A stretch of DNA of 64,000 bases from NCBI GenBank assembly GCA_947457395.1, contig CANGVA010000005.1, forward strand, positions 91,539-155,538, written 5' to 3'. The stretch's first letter is position 1, and every line of letters starts with the position of its first letter. Positions 46,006 to 54,182 of this stretch are shown here, in pieces. This stretch comes from Bacteroidota bacterium (GTDB taxonomy: Bacteria > Bacteroidota > Bacteroidia > UKL13-3). Position numbers and translations under genes: made by a program. The notes beneath the pieces are model-generated. The model was not told the DNA's origin. It did no database searches and saw nothing but the letters and a program-made list of their open reading frames with translations.

Positions 46006-48852
46006 TCAAAATCTAAGCGCAAAGCCGGTAATAATATGCCTTTGTTCCAAAAAGCGGGCGGGATTGGTTGGTGGGGGGCCCTGAACACCTAAGCGCGGAT
46101 CATTATATCTTGGATCAACCCAAATGTCTGGCACATTTTGCCCGGGCGTGTATGCCCTGCCTGTAACAGGGTTTACAATGGCTGCATTCTTATTATCAAA
46201 GATATTGGTAACCTGAATATTCCATGATAAGTTCAAACGCCCTATTTTCCACCACCTGGTAAAAGTAAAATCACACCAGAACCAATACTCTCCAATCTCA
46301 CTCCAGCGCGCATTTGGATCCGTATTCAAAACATAAATTGGTCTGCCTGTATTCGGGTCGTTGCGGTCAAAAATAAATGGAGTATACCTTACACCTGTGC
46401 GATAAACTGTTTCAAAGTAAAAGCTCATTTTATTGAGCCAACTTTTACCAAACAGCCCTTCTTTACGATCTATTTTAATAACATGATTGGTCTTGATATC
46501 CAAAGGAACATCCCAAGGTAAATAATACTCCCTTGTGTCTTCTACTGCACCGTTTGCAAGTAACTCTTTAATCTTTTCATTGGCACTGGAACTCTGACCT
46601 GTAGTAACCATATATGTAAATGAAGCCTGACCCGTATACCAATTGCCAATGCGTTTTATGTATCCCAACTCAATACCACGAGAGCGTGCATAATCACTAT
46701 TGATGCGGATGGTTCGTGCAACCTCCCTCCCGGTGGCATCTTTAATGAGTAAAGAAGTCGTAGTAATAAAATCATACTTATCCTTCCAGAAAGCAGTTAG
46801 GGTAAGTGCATCATTACTGGTAATTTGTGTTTTTAATCCAATCTCATAACTGATATCTACCTCCGGGTTTAAATCCGGATTGCCTACATTGGCAATAGTT
46901 GATCTATCCTGATAAAAAGGATTTAAACCCGGATAAATAAATGAAGGGTGCGGCAAAATGGTGTTGTGCGTGTAATTAAAAAACAGAACCTGATTTTCTC
47001 TGATGGGGAAAGACGCAGAAATTTTAGGCAAAAACCTAAATTTATAGCGAAGCCCACCAATGTTTACACTATTCTTTTTATAACTTTCTCTCAGTTCATC
47101 CCTTATCGGTGCTTGCGGATTTTCAACGGCATCATCTACATATTTTCCTGGTGCCCAGTACTCCAACCTGCCACCAATGTTTGCAATTAACCCCTTATAC
47201 TTTATCTGATCAGTAATCCAGAAACCACCTCGCTGCGGGCTCACCTTCCACACATCACTCTGCTGGCCCAAACGGAATGTTTGAGATTTTGATCCATCTG
47301 CAAGCGGAATAGGAGCACCAATCCATGGCCGCACAATATCAATCCACTGCATTTCCTGAAACTTGAGCTCCATTCCAAAATTTAGTTTGTTCAATGAGTT
47401 CTTGGAAAACAAATTTCCCTGAGCTTTTATCATGTACTCTTCAAAATAGTGATCATGCCATAGAGTGGCTATCCCCCCATTATTAAAGAAGCCTGATGGA
47501 TTGTTTACATAAGCAATGCTATCACCCGGGTTAAAATATCCTGAAGGGAATAAGGTCATGCTTGCCGGATCAAATACTGCATCTACATCCCCCGGTCGCC
47601 ATGGTCTGCCATTGGCATCTGCTCTTAGCCTCACAAAAAACCGCGAACCTGTAACCGTATAAGTAAAGCGCTTGCTAACAGATTGTTTCCAGTCAACTGA
47701 TGTCATATAAGCATCATGCGTAAAGGTATTGGCATTATCCATTTGGTTGCTAAACAGGTATTGAAAACCTGGCTGAAAAGGCAGGTCATTTCCGAAAATT
47801 CGCAACATGTTCACATCCTGATTAACAGTGATAGATCTGAGTTGGGTAAAGGTTAGCATTTTGCCACCTTTAAAGGAATAATTCAGTTTAAAAAAGGCAC
47901 TCCATCGGTTATCTTGAAATGGTGCCCAGGTTTTTCCATTATTCCCTTCATATAAGGAGGAGCGCAGCTGATCGGCAGGATTCTTATAAAACTCATCTGT
48001 AAATGCTCCGCGCAGTGCCACAGAAAATTTGAGTCTGTTTTCCAGTTTCTTTTTAAATAAAGGACCATTGATATTTAACTCTGCTACCTGGCTGTTCCAG
48101 CAACTGCGCCAGCTTTCATTAAAACCAAAATTATCGCGCTTATAACTTGCATTTACTTCAATTTTATCCCCTCCCGTTCTCGTTTTTGTATTAATTACAC
48201 CTGCAGTAGCATCGCCCACATCAGCACCTATACCCCCCGTAGTTACTTCTATATCACCAATAGCATTAGAACCAATATCCAATCCAAATCCTGTTCCTGA
48301 AAGTGGGTCAGTAACTTTTACACCATCAATATAAACGCCCGTTTCATATGTTCTGCCACCACGAATACTTACACCGGCCGGACTTTGAATAACACCGGGC
48401 TGTGTATTAATAATTTTTTGCAACTGCCTTGCCGGAGCTAACTCAATATTTTCCTGTGATATGGTATTGGTTGATGAGGCCTTTTCAATATCTATCAGCG
48501 GCTTTTTACCAACAATTACCACATCCTGATCAATTGTTACAGATGCAGGCAGCAATTCAATTTGCAGGTCTTTGGTTTCTCCCGCTTTAACCCTTATGCC
48601 GGTAAGTAACACTTTAGCATAACCAATATATGCTATCTCAACCGTATACTCCCCAGGCCTTACATTTTTAATAGTGAATTTGCCGTTTACATCAGTTACT
48701 GCTCCCAAAGAGGTGCCCTTAAGCAATACATTAACCCCAATAAGCTCACTGTTATCTTTTTTGTCTTTTACGAGTCCAGTAATAGCACCTGTTTGCGCAT
48801 AGGCCAGCTCTCCAAGCAAAATACTTATCAGGAATAATAGAGCTACTCTCAT
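46006..48852 (-). CDS. TonB-dependent receptor with carboxypeptidase-like regulatory domain
   Basis: A 948-residue outer-membrane protein. The start at 48852 gives a clear signal peptide (MRVALLFLISILLGELAYAQ); the frame is open to 48903. Residues about 21-105 form the carboxypeptidase D-like beta-sandwich (TGLVKDKKDNSELIGVNVLL). The plug follows (about 125-230, with INTQPGVIQSPAGVSIRGG), then a 22-strand barrel rich in aromatic residues, ending in ITGFALRF with a terminal Phe. The substrate is unknown, and no SusD partner is adjacent, which argues against the standard glycan-uptake pair. Confidence 0.93.
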   Translation of the reverse strand: MRVALLFLISILLGELAYAQTGAITGLVKDKKDNSELIGVNVLLKGTSLGAVTDVNGKFTIKNVRPGEYTVEIAYIGYAKVLLTGIRVKAGETKDLQIELLPASVTIDQDVVIVGKKPLIDIEKASSTNTISQENIELAPARQLQKIINTQPGVIQSPAGVSIRGGRTYETGVYIDGVKVTDPLSGTGFGLDIGSNAIGDIEVTTGGIGADVGDATAGVINTKTRTGGDKIEVNASYKRDNFGFNESWRSCWNSQVAELNINGPLFKKKLENRLKFSVALRGAFTDEFYKNPADQLRSSLYEGNNGKTWAPFQDNRWSAFFKLNYSFKGGKMLTFTQLRSITVNQDVNMLRIFGNDLPFQPGFQYLFSNQMDNANTFTHDAYMTSVDWKQSVSKRFTYTVTGSRFFVRLRADANGRPWRPGDVDAVFDPASMTLFPSGYFNPGDSIAYVNNPSGFFNNGGIATLWHDHYFEEYMIKAQGNLFSKNSLNKLNFGMELKFQEMQWIDIVRPWIGAPIPLADGSKSQTFRLGQQSDVWKVSPQRGGFWITDQIKYKGLIANIGGRLEYWAPGKYVDDAVENPQAPIRDELRESYKKNSVNIGGLRYKFRFLPKISASFPIRENQVLFFNYTHNTILPHPSFIYPGLNPFYQDRSTIANVGNPDLNPEVDISYEIGLKTQITSNDALTLTAFWKDKYDFITTTSLLIKDATGREVARTIRINSDYARSRGIELGYIKRIGNWYTGQASFTYMVTTGQSSSANEKIKELLANGAVEDTREYYLPWDVPLDIKTNHVIKIDRKEGLFGKSWLNKMSFYFETVYRTGVRYTPFIFDRNDPNTGRPIYVLNTDPNARWSEIGEYWFWCDFTFTRWWKIGRLNLSWNIQVTNIFDNKNAAIVNPVTGRAYTPGQNVPDIWVDPRYNDPRLGVQGPPPTNPARFLEQRHIITGFALRF

Positions 48853-49016
48853 GCGTTTGTCTGTTTCAGTTTTTAAGGCTGGCAAATTAAAAGAAATAAT
48901 CAAAGTTTAAAATCAAGTTAGTGTGAATAATAAAACAGAAATACCTTTTTCAAATCAATCTGATGGCGGATTATGTCTGAAGCCGAGCATAGGGTTTAAT
49001 TTCTCAAATCAATTTA

Positions 49017-49024
49017 TACCTTTG
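49017..49024 (+). promoter_or_regulatory. Candidate -7 element for the E2 gene
   Basis: TACCTTTG matches TAnnTTTG and lies 28 nt before the ATG at 49053. The -33 position has TTT without G. Confidence 0.45.
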
Positions 49025-49052
49025 TGCCACCTTAACTACTGTATAAAATAAT

Positions 49053-50279
49053 ATGGCATTAGAAATAAAAGTACCTACCGTTGGTGAATCAATAAGCGAA
49101 GTAACCATTGCCCGCTGGAATAAAAATGATGGTGATTACGTAGAAATGGATGAATTGTTGTGCGAACTGGAATCAGACAAGGCCACATTCGAACTGAATG
49201 CTGAGGCAGCCGGTGTACTAACCAGAAAAGGGAATGAAGGTGATACCATTAAGGTGGGCGATATAATAGCAATCATTGATACGGCTGCTGCAAAACCTGC
49301 AGGTGCCAAAGCAGCTACCCCATCCGCTAAAAAAACAAACGAGACAAAGGCTGAAATTAAAATAGAGCTGCCTAAATCTGACGTAAAAGAAACATACGCA
49401 ACTGGATCACCCAGTCCTGCTGCCGCTAAAATACTTGCCGAAAAAGGTATTGACCCCAAAGATGTTAGAGGTACCGGTATTGCAGGTCGCATAACTAAAG
49501 CAGATGCCATTGCCGCTGAATTAAAAGTTACCCATAACGAAGGAAGAGCTAGAAACGAGAGAAGCGAAAAAATGAGTTCGCTCAGAAAAACCGTTTCTAG
49601 AAGATTGGTAGCTGTAAAAAATGAAACAGCCATGCTAACTACCTTTAATGAGGTAGATATGAAACCAATCATGGATTTGCGCAACCAGTTTAAAAATCAA
49701 TTTAAAGAGGCTCATGGGGTGAACTTGGGCTTTATGAGCTTTTTTACAAAAGCGGTTTGTGCTGCCCTTAAACAATACCCTGCTGTAAATGCTTATATCA
49801 ACGGAGAAGAAATCGTTTACCATGATTATTGTGATATTTCAATTGCCGTTAGCGCACCAAAAGGTTTGGTGGTACCGGTAATCAGAAATGCAGAAAGCAT
49901 GTCGTTGGCCGAAATTGAAAAAGAAGTGGTATTGCTTGCTACCAAAGCCAGAGAAAACAAATTAAGTATTGAAGAAATGACCGGTGGGACTTTTACTATT
50001 ACCAATGGCGGTGTTTTTGGTAGCATGCTCAGCACGCCTATCATTAATGCTCCGCAATCAGCCATTTTAGGAATGCATAATATTGTTGAAAGGCCCGTGG
50101 TAAAAGACGGCCAAATCGTTATCAGACCTATCATGTATGTGGCCCTAAGCTATGACCACCGTATAATTGACGGGCGTGAATCAGTTGGATTTTTGGTTAA
50201 AGTAAAACAATGCCTGGAAAATCCTGCGCTGCTGCTTAATGAGGGGAATGATTTAAACAAACTGCTACTTGGCCTGTAA
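49053..50279 (+). CDS. sucB: Dihydrolipoyl succinyltransferase (E2 of 2-oxoglutarate dehydrogenase)
   Basis: A 408-residue E2 enzyme of the TCA cycle complex. The N-terminal lipoyl domain has its modified Lys at residue 43 ([11 protein letters not shown]). A flexible Ala/Lys linker follows, then the E1/E3-binding domain ([20 protein letters not shown]) and the catalytic domain with H369 and D373 in YDHRIIDG. One lipoyl domain and the total length fit SucB/OdhB rather than the pyruvate E2. The E1 gene is not adjacent, which is unusual but known. Confidence 0.95.
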   Translation: MALEIKVPTVGESISEVTIARWNKNDGDYVEMDELLCELESDKATFELNAEAAGVLTRKGNEGDTIKVGDIIAIIDTAAAKPAGAKAATPSAKKTNETKAEIKIELPKSDVKETYATGSPSPAAAKILAEKGIDPKDVRGTGIAGRITKADAIAAELKVTHNEGRARNERSEKMSSLRKTVSRRLVAVKNETAMLTTFNEVDMKPIMDLRNQFKNQFKEAHGVNLGFMSFFTKAVCAALKQYPAVNAYINGEEIVYHDYCDISIAVSAPKGLVVPVIRNAESMSLAEIEKEVVLLATKARENKLSIEEMTGGTFTITNGGVFGSMLSTPIINAPQSAILGMHNIVERPVVKDGQIVIRPIMYVALSYDHRIIDGRESVGFLVKVKQCLENPALLLNEGNDLNKLLLGL

Positions 50280-50352
50280 TAGTTAATTAAAATTTACCGT
50301 TTCAGGTTTTTCAGAGCTCACAAACTTCATCCTAAAGAGATATTTTTCAATA

Positions 50353-50382
50353 TTGAAACATTGAATATAACCTCTATTTTCG
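50353..50382 (+). promoter_or_regulatory. Promoter of the putative metal module
   Basis: TTG (50353-50355), 19 nt, TATTTTCG (50375-50382). Both elements and the spacing fit. The ATG of the first gene begins only 6 nt after the -7 element, so the transcript is predicted to start at or next to the start codon. Confidence 0.65.
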
Positions 50383-50388
50383 CAACTT

Positions 50389-50733
50389 ATGAAGGCTATT
50401 GCACTTGCACTTTCTGGCATTATCCTATTTCTGGCATGCAAACCGGTTGCAGATGTATTGGCCCATCAGCTGAAAAGTGCAGATATATGTTGTTCTGCGC
50501 TAGAAGCATGGGAGGAGAATACTTTGCGTGATTGCCAGGAAGAGTCCAATAATTGCGGTGGAAAAATCTGTAATCCTTTTCAGCCATGCGGTTCCTGTGT
50601 TTTAGCATGCTCAGTAATTGCCAGCCAATTGGTATTTATTCCTCTCTGTCTTTTTCAAAAACCAGTTTCCATGCAACATGACCTATGCTGCAATTTTTTA
50701 GCCAACTGCTGGCATCCACCTAAAGTTGTTTAA
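50389..50733 (+). CDS. Small Cys-rich exported protein, DUF6660-like
   Basis: A 114-residue protein with 13 cysteines. The N-terminal hydrophobic helix (2-17) looks like a signal peptide or anchor ending FLAC. The Cys-rich centre (KICNPFQPCGSCVLAC, about 60-74) and the C-terminal tail CWHPPKVV resemble DUF6660 proteins as I recall them (CxPFCxC...WQPPK). Members of that family tend to sit near metal-transport genes in Bacteroidota. It heads a three-gene rightward group with an HMA-like protein and a TonB receptor, which supports a role in handling a soft metal such as copper. Metal and function are inferred. Confidence 0.72.
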   Translation: MKAIALALSGIILFLACKPVADVLAHQLKSADICCSALEAWEENTLRDCQEESNNCGGKICNPFQPCGSCVLACSVIASQLVFIPLCLFQKPVSMQHDLCCNFLANCWHPPKVV

Positions 50734-50809
50734 ATTTTAGTTCAACATCCCTTACTGCACTGTAAGCTGTGCAAGCTGCGGAGATTTTTTAACCCATAAA
50801 CAAATTTAA

Positions 50810-51154
50810 ATGAAACCAATAATACGTATTGTTGGGGTAATTATAATGTTAACTACCCTAACTGCGCATGCGAGCGCACAAATAAACAACACCTTGAATC
50901 AAGCCGACAGCCTAGTTAGCATTACTTTAAAGGTAAAAGGTATTACTTGTTCAATGGATTTAAATATGATAAGTGCTAATGTAGAAAAACTAACAGGCGT
51001 GCAAGCTTGTAAACCTTCAAAACAGGGCACTACAACCTCCTTTATCATTTCATACAGACCTAGTGCCGTTTCAGATAAGGAGATTATTAAAGTAATTGAA
51101 GGCACGGGTAGTTGCGAAAACCCAGATGAGCGGCCATATAAAGTAAAACAATGA
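50810..51154 (+). CDS. Exported heavy-metal-associated (HMA-like) domain protein, degenerate site
   Basis: A 114-residue protein with a signal peptide (1-24, ending ASAQ) and one ferredoxin-like HMA domain (about 36-105). The usual GMxCxxC metal site reads G44-I-T-C47-S-M-D50, so the second Cys is Asp. Other cysteines are C67 and one near the C-terminus (GTGSCENP). It may bind metal in a different way or act as a sensor or partner of the receptor. Its TGA overlaps the receptor ATG by 4 nt (ATGA), a sign of tight coupling. Confidence 0.82.
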   Translation: MKPIIRIVGVIIMLTTLTAHASAQINNTLNQADSLVSITLKVKGITCSMDLNMISANVEKLTGVQACKPSKQGTTTSFIISYRPSAVSDKEIIKVIEGTGSCENPDERPYKVKQ

Positions 51155-53427
51155 GTACCGCGTATGAATTGAAGTTGCTAAATAAAATGAGGCTAATCAA
51201 ATCAGGCATGTTCATTCTTTTCCTGTTACTGTCTGCAGGCGTATCAGCTCAATCTATTATAGGGAAAGTACTCAACACCAAACAGGAACCACTGCCCGGT
51301 GCAACCATTATGTGGCTAGGCACAGATGTTACAGCGGATGCCGATGAGAATGGCGCATTTGAAATCATAACTGTAAAAGTTTCAAATCCGAAACTTATTG
51401 CCATGTATCCGGGATATGTTACCGATACTATTCACCTGCAAACACAAACGTATATTGAGTTTCGTCTTCGCACAGTAAAACTACTCAAGGAAGTTGTTGT
51501 AACGGGTATAAAAGATGGCGTAGTAATTTCTGATCTAAAACCAATTAAAACAGAACAGATAACCCAAACTGAATTGAAAAAAGCTGCGTGCTGTGATCTG
51601 GCAGGTTGTTTCGAAACCCAAACAACTGTGCAGCCACAAACAACCAATGTAATAACAAACGCAAAAGAACTCAGAATTTTAGGGTTATCCGGTGTTTACA
51701 ACCAGGTACTTATTGATGGTTTTCCAATTATTCAGGGGCTAACCTACACCTACGGCATTAGCAGCATGCCGGGAACACTGGTTGATAATATCTATGTTTC
51801 AAAAGGTGCCAACAGTGTACTTCAAGGATTTGAAAGCATGAGCGGCCAAATAAATGTAGAAACCAAGGAGCCCGATAAAACTGATAGGCTGCTGATTAAT
51901 GTCTATGCAAATAACTTTATGGAAAGGCATATGAATGCCAACTATTCAATTAAAAAAGGCAAGTGGAGTAATTTAACTGCATTACATTCTGTTCAGCCTG
52001 CCAACAAAGTAGATCGAGACAATGATAATTTTCTTGACTTGCCTTTACTAACCCGTTATATGTTTTACAATAAATGGAAGTACGGCAATGAAAAAAACTG
52101 GGGCTGGTCTGCCAGAATTGCACTACGTATGGTACATGAACAACGAATTGGCGGACAAACAAATTTTGAGGCAAAGAAGGATGAGGGCAGCAATCGCGTG
52201 TATGGCCAAACTGTAAGTATCAATCAGCCTGAATTATGGATGAAAACCGGTTATAGGTTGAATGACATACATAACTTTGTGTTGTTTGCGTCTGCTTACC
52301 AACAGCAACAAGCATCATACTTTGGTACCGTTAAGTATACTGCCGGGCAAAATAATTTTTACACCAATTTACAACATGAACTAAATTATTCGGCACATGA
52401 TTTAAAAACGGGTCTTAGTTATCGTTTTCTTCATGTAGATGAAGATATTGCCTTTACCGATACCCTACTTAAAAGAAGTTATAACGGAAATTACCAGCGT
52501 GTTGAACACATCACAGGCGTATTTACAGAAAACACCATGCGTTTTTTTAATAACAGGCTAACATGGATAGCAGGGATACGAAGCGATTATCATCAAGTTT
52601 TTGGCTTACATATCACCCCCAGAACATTGGTTAAATATGATATAACCCCTAAAACCATTATAAGGGCTAATATAGGCAGCGGATGGCGCACAGTTAATCT
52701 TTTTAGCGAGAATATAGGCTTGCTTGTTAGTTCTCGCAATATCATTTTTATGGAAGCCTTGCGCCCGGAAAAGTCAGTAAATATTGGTTTTAATCTAACG
52801 CAAAAATTTGAGACCCATGATAATAATCTTACCGGTTACTTCAGTGCAGATTACTACCACACCAATTTTCAAAATCAAATATTCCCGGATTATGATAGCG
52901 ACCCAACAAAGGCTATCATCAAGAATTTTACGGGAACCAGCATAAGTAATGGATTTCAGGCTGAATGCTTCATTAGGATTTATAGACGCTTTGAATTAAA
53001 AACCGGTTATAACTGGCTAGATGTGTACAGGATGAACGGAGAAAACAAAACATTACTGCCATTTAACCCAAGACATAAGGTTTTAAACACATTCAGTTAC
53101 AAGCCTCTGTCCAATAAATTTCATATTGATTTGAATGTGCATTGGTATGGTGAACAACGGTTGCCTGATACAAGATTAAATCCAGAAAGGTATCAAAGAC
53201 CGCTGTTCTCATCAGAATTTAGCGTGCTAAATATTCAGTTTACCTACAACTTTAAATTCATTGAATTTTATGGAGGCTGTGAAAATGTTTTCGATTTCAG
53301 ACAGATGCAACCAATTATAGGTTGGCAGAATCCGTTTAGCCCTTTTTTTGACACATCCTCTGTTTGGGGGCCAACAAGAGGAAGAGAAGTTTATGCCGGT
53401 ATAAGATTTGTTATAAAAGCCGAGTAA
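51151..53427 (+). CDS. TonB-dependent receptor, probable metal substrate
   Basis: A 758-residue outer-membrane receptor. After a signal peptide (the ATG at 51187 is an alternative start) come a carboxypeptidase-like domain (SIIGKVLNTKQEPLPGATI), a plug and a barrel that ends in a beta strand (GIRFVIKAE). Before the plug is KKAACCDLAGCFET, with C147, C148 and C153. Receptors with an ACCN/DL motif here, next to HMA proteins, are in my memory a recurring Bacteroidota type. This copy has an added third Cys. Substrate uptake of a metal or metal chelate is inferred from context. No terminator other than the repeats that follow is seen. Confidence 0.9.
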   Translation: MSTAYELKLLNKMRLIKSGMFILFLLLSAGVSAQSIIGKVLNTKQEPLPGATIMWLGTDVTADADENGAFEIITVKVSNPKLIAMYPGYVTDTIHLQTQTYIEFRLRTVKLLKEVVVTGIKDGVVISDLKPIKTEQITQTELKKAACCDLAGCFETQTTVQPQTTNVITNAKELRILGLSGVYNQVLIDGFPIIQGLTYTYGISSMPGTLVDNIYVSKGANSVLQGFESMSGQINVETKEPDKTDRLLINVYANNFMERHMNANYSIKKGKWSNLTALHSVQPANKVDRDNDNFLDLPLLTRYMFYNKWKYGNEKNWGWSARIALRMVHEQRIGGQTNFEAKKDEGSNRVYGQTVSINQPELWMKTGYRLNDIHNFVLFASAYQQQQASYFGTVKYTAGQNNFYTNLQHELNYSAHDLKTGLSYRFLHVDEDIAFTDTLLKRSYNGNYQRVEHITGVFTENTMRFFNNRLTWIAGIRSDYHQVFGLHITPRTLVKYDITPKTIIRANIGSGWRTVNLFSENIGLLVSSRNIIFMEALRPEKSVNIGFNLTQKFETHDNNLTGYFSADYYHTNFQNQIFPDYDSDPTKAIIKNFTGTSISNGFQAECFIRIYRRFELKTGYNWLDVYRMNGENKTLLPFNPRHKVLNTFSYKPLSNKFHIDLNVHWYGEQRLPDTRLNPERYQRPLFSSEFSVLNIQFTYNFKFIEFYGGCENVFDFRQMQPIIGWQNPFSPFFDTSSVWGPTRGREVYAGIRFVIKAE

Positions 53428-53467
53428 TAAGCAAATTGCATAATTATAGGTATAAACACTGCTGTCG

Positions 53468-53522
53468 GCAAAGCCTGTCGCTGCGCGACTGACGGTTTTT
53501 TTTGCGCATTGCCTTTCATCAA
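53468..53522. repeat. 55-bp direct repeat, copy 1
   Basis: A 55-bp unit from GCAAAGCCTGTC to CTTTCATCAA, identical to a second copy 99 bp further on. It contains a GTCGC-TGC-GCGAC hairpin, then TGACGG, then eight T, so on the plus strand it could also act as a terminator for the receptor gene. Confidence 0.85.
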
Positions 53523-53566
53523 ATTGGGAGCAGGATTTAAATAATCCAAAAGGTGGGGATGCTCAA

Positions 53567-53621
53567 GCAAAGCCTGTCGCTGCGCGACTGACGGTTTTTT
53601 TTGCGCATTGCCTTTCATCAA
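53567..53621. repeat. 55-bp direct repeat, copy 2
   Basis: Identical to copy 1 at every position I compared. The 44 bp between the copies are unique. On the minus strand both copies encode the same short peptide in an open frame, but this frame also runs through the tRNA-Pro gene and is judged non-coding. Confidence 0.85.
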
Positions 53622-53643
53622 CTTCGTAGCTGACGGCTTCGCA

Positions 53644-53673
53644 CAAAAAAACCCGAACATTATCATGTTCAGG
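53644..53673 (-). terminator. Terminator of the tRNA transcript
   Basis: On the minus strand CCTGAACAT / ATGTTCGGG (one G-T pair) with a 4-nt loop, followed by seven T. It lies about 10 nt after the 3' end of tRNA-Pro. Confidence 0.85.
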
Positions 53674-53682
53674 CTTTGCTTG

Positions 53683-53756
53683 TCGGGGTGGCAGGATTTG
53701 AACCTACGACCTCCACATCCCAAATGTGGCGCGATACCAGGCTACGCTACACCCCG
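53683..53756 (-). tRNA. tRNA-Pro (anticodon UGG)
   Basis: A 74-nt cloverleaf on the minus strand. The acceptor stem is CGGGGTG / CACCCCG with discriminator A. The D arm is GCG...CGC. The anticodon stem CCACA / TGTGG encloses TTTGGGA, which gives TGG. The T arm is GTAGG-TTCAAAT-CCTGC. CCA is not encoded. Confidence 0.95.
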
Positions 53757-53780
53757 ATTAGCGTTTTTTGTTTGAATCGT

Positions 53781-53829
53781 TGTGGCGCTATACCATCCCG
53801 ATTACCATCGGGATACGCTAGACCCCGAT
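53781..53829 (-). pseudogene. Broken 5' half of a tRNA-Pro gene with an insert in the D-loop
   Basis: On the minus strand this stretch repeats the 5' half of the neighbouring tRNA-Pro with few changes: the 5' acceptor strand, the first D-stem strand (TAGCGTA), then TGGTAT, GCGCCACA. Where the intact tRNA has GCC in the D-loop, this copy has an 18-nt insert that forms most of a palindrome. The 3' half (anticodon loop onward) is absent. It cannot fold as a tRNA, so it is a remnant of a duplicated gene. Confidence 0.7.
53795..53814. repeat. Perfect 20-bp palindromic hairpin
   Basis: ATCCCGAT-TACC-ATCGGGAT, 8-bp arms with a 4-nt loop, inside the broken tRNA-Pro copy. It looks like an inserted small palindromic element. 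Confidence 0.8.
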
Positions 53830-53866
53830 AGAAATTCTTCGCAGAACTTCATTTCAAAAAATGATG

Positions 53867-53956
53867 CGGAGAGAGAGGGATTCGAACCCTCGATACGAGT
53901 AAACCCCGTATGTCGGTTTAGCAAACCGGTGGTTTCAGCCACTCACCCATCTCTCC
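53867..53956 (-). tRNA. tRNA-Ser (anticodon GCU)
   Basis: A 90-nt class II tRNA on the minus strand. The acceptor stem is GGAGAGA / TCTCTCC with discriminator G. The anticodon loop TTGCTAA gives GCT. A long variable arm (ATACG...CGTAT) and a T arm GAGGG-TTCGAAT-CCCTC follow. The outer pair of the anticodon stem is a C-A mismatch. Confidence 0.95.
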
Positions 53957-53975
53957 TTTACTTTTTGAAGGACTG

Positions 53976-54005
53976 CAAAACTAAAGGTTTACTTAATATA
54001 TACAA
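53976..54005 (-). promoter_or_regulatory. Promoter of the tRNA-Ser/tRNA-Pro transcript
   Basis: On the minus strand TTG (54005-54003), 19 nt, TAGTTTTG (53983-53976). The tRNA-Ser 5' end follows about 19 nt after the -7 element. No promoter is visible directly before tRNA-Pro, so both tRNAs and the remnant are probably on one transcript. Confidence 0.7.
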
Positions 54006-54182
54006 GGAATTTAAGCCTATTTTTTACTTTTTTATACAGCCATGCCTTTCCATAGGTAATTTGTGCAAAATGTATACGTTTGAAAATATGAAGTTTACGT
54101 AATGATTGCAAACCCTTGCTGATATTATTAAATCTTATCAGAAATTAGCAACGAGATTTATTTAACAGCAAGATTAAAACAA

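Noticed and set aside
46006..48852. SusC-type glycan uptake pair
   Set aside because: No SusD-like gene lies next to the receptor; neighbours are a lipoprotein and sucB.
53468..53621. Possible CRISPR array
   Set aside because: Only two repeats, of 55 bp, with one 44-bp spacer and no cas genes anywhere in the window.
53391..53723. 110-residue minus-strand open frame with a repeated KKPSVAQRQAL peptide
   Set aside because: It starts within tRNA-Pro and owes its repeated peptide to the 55-bp DNA repeats; no start signal or family support.
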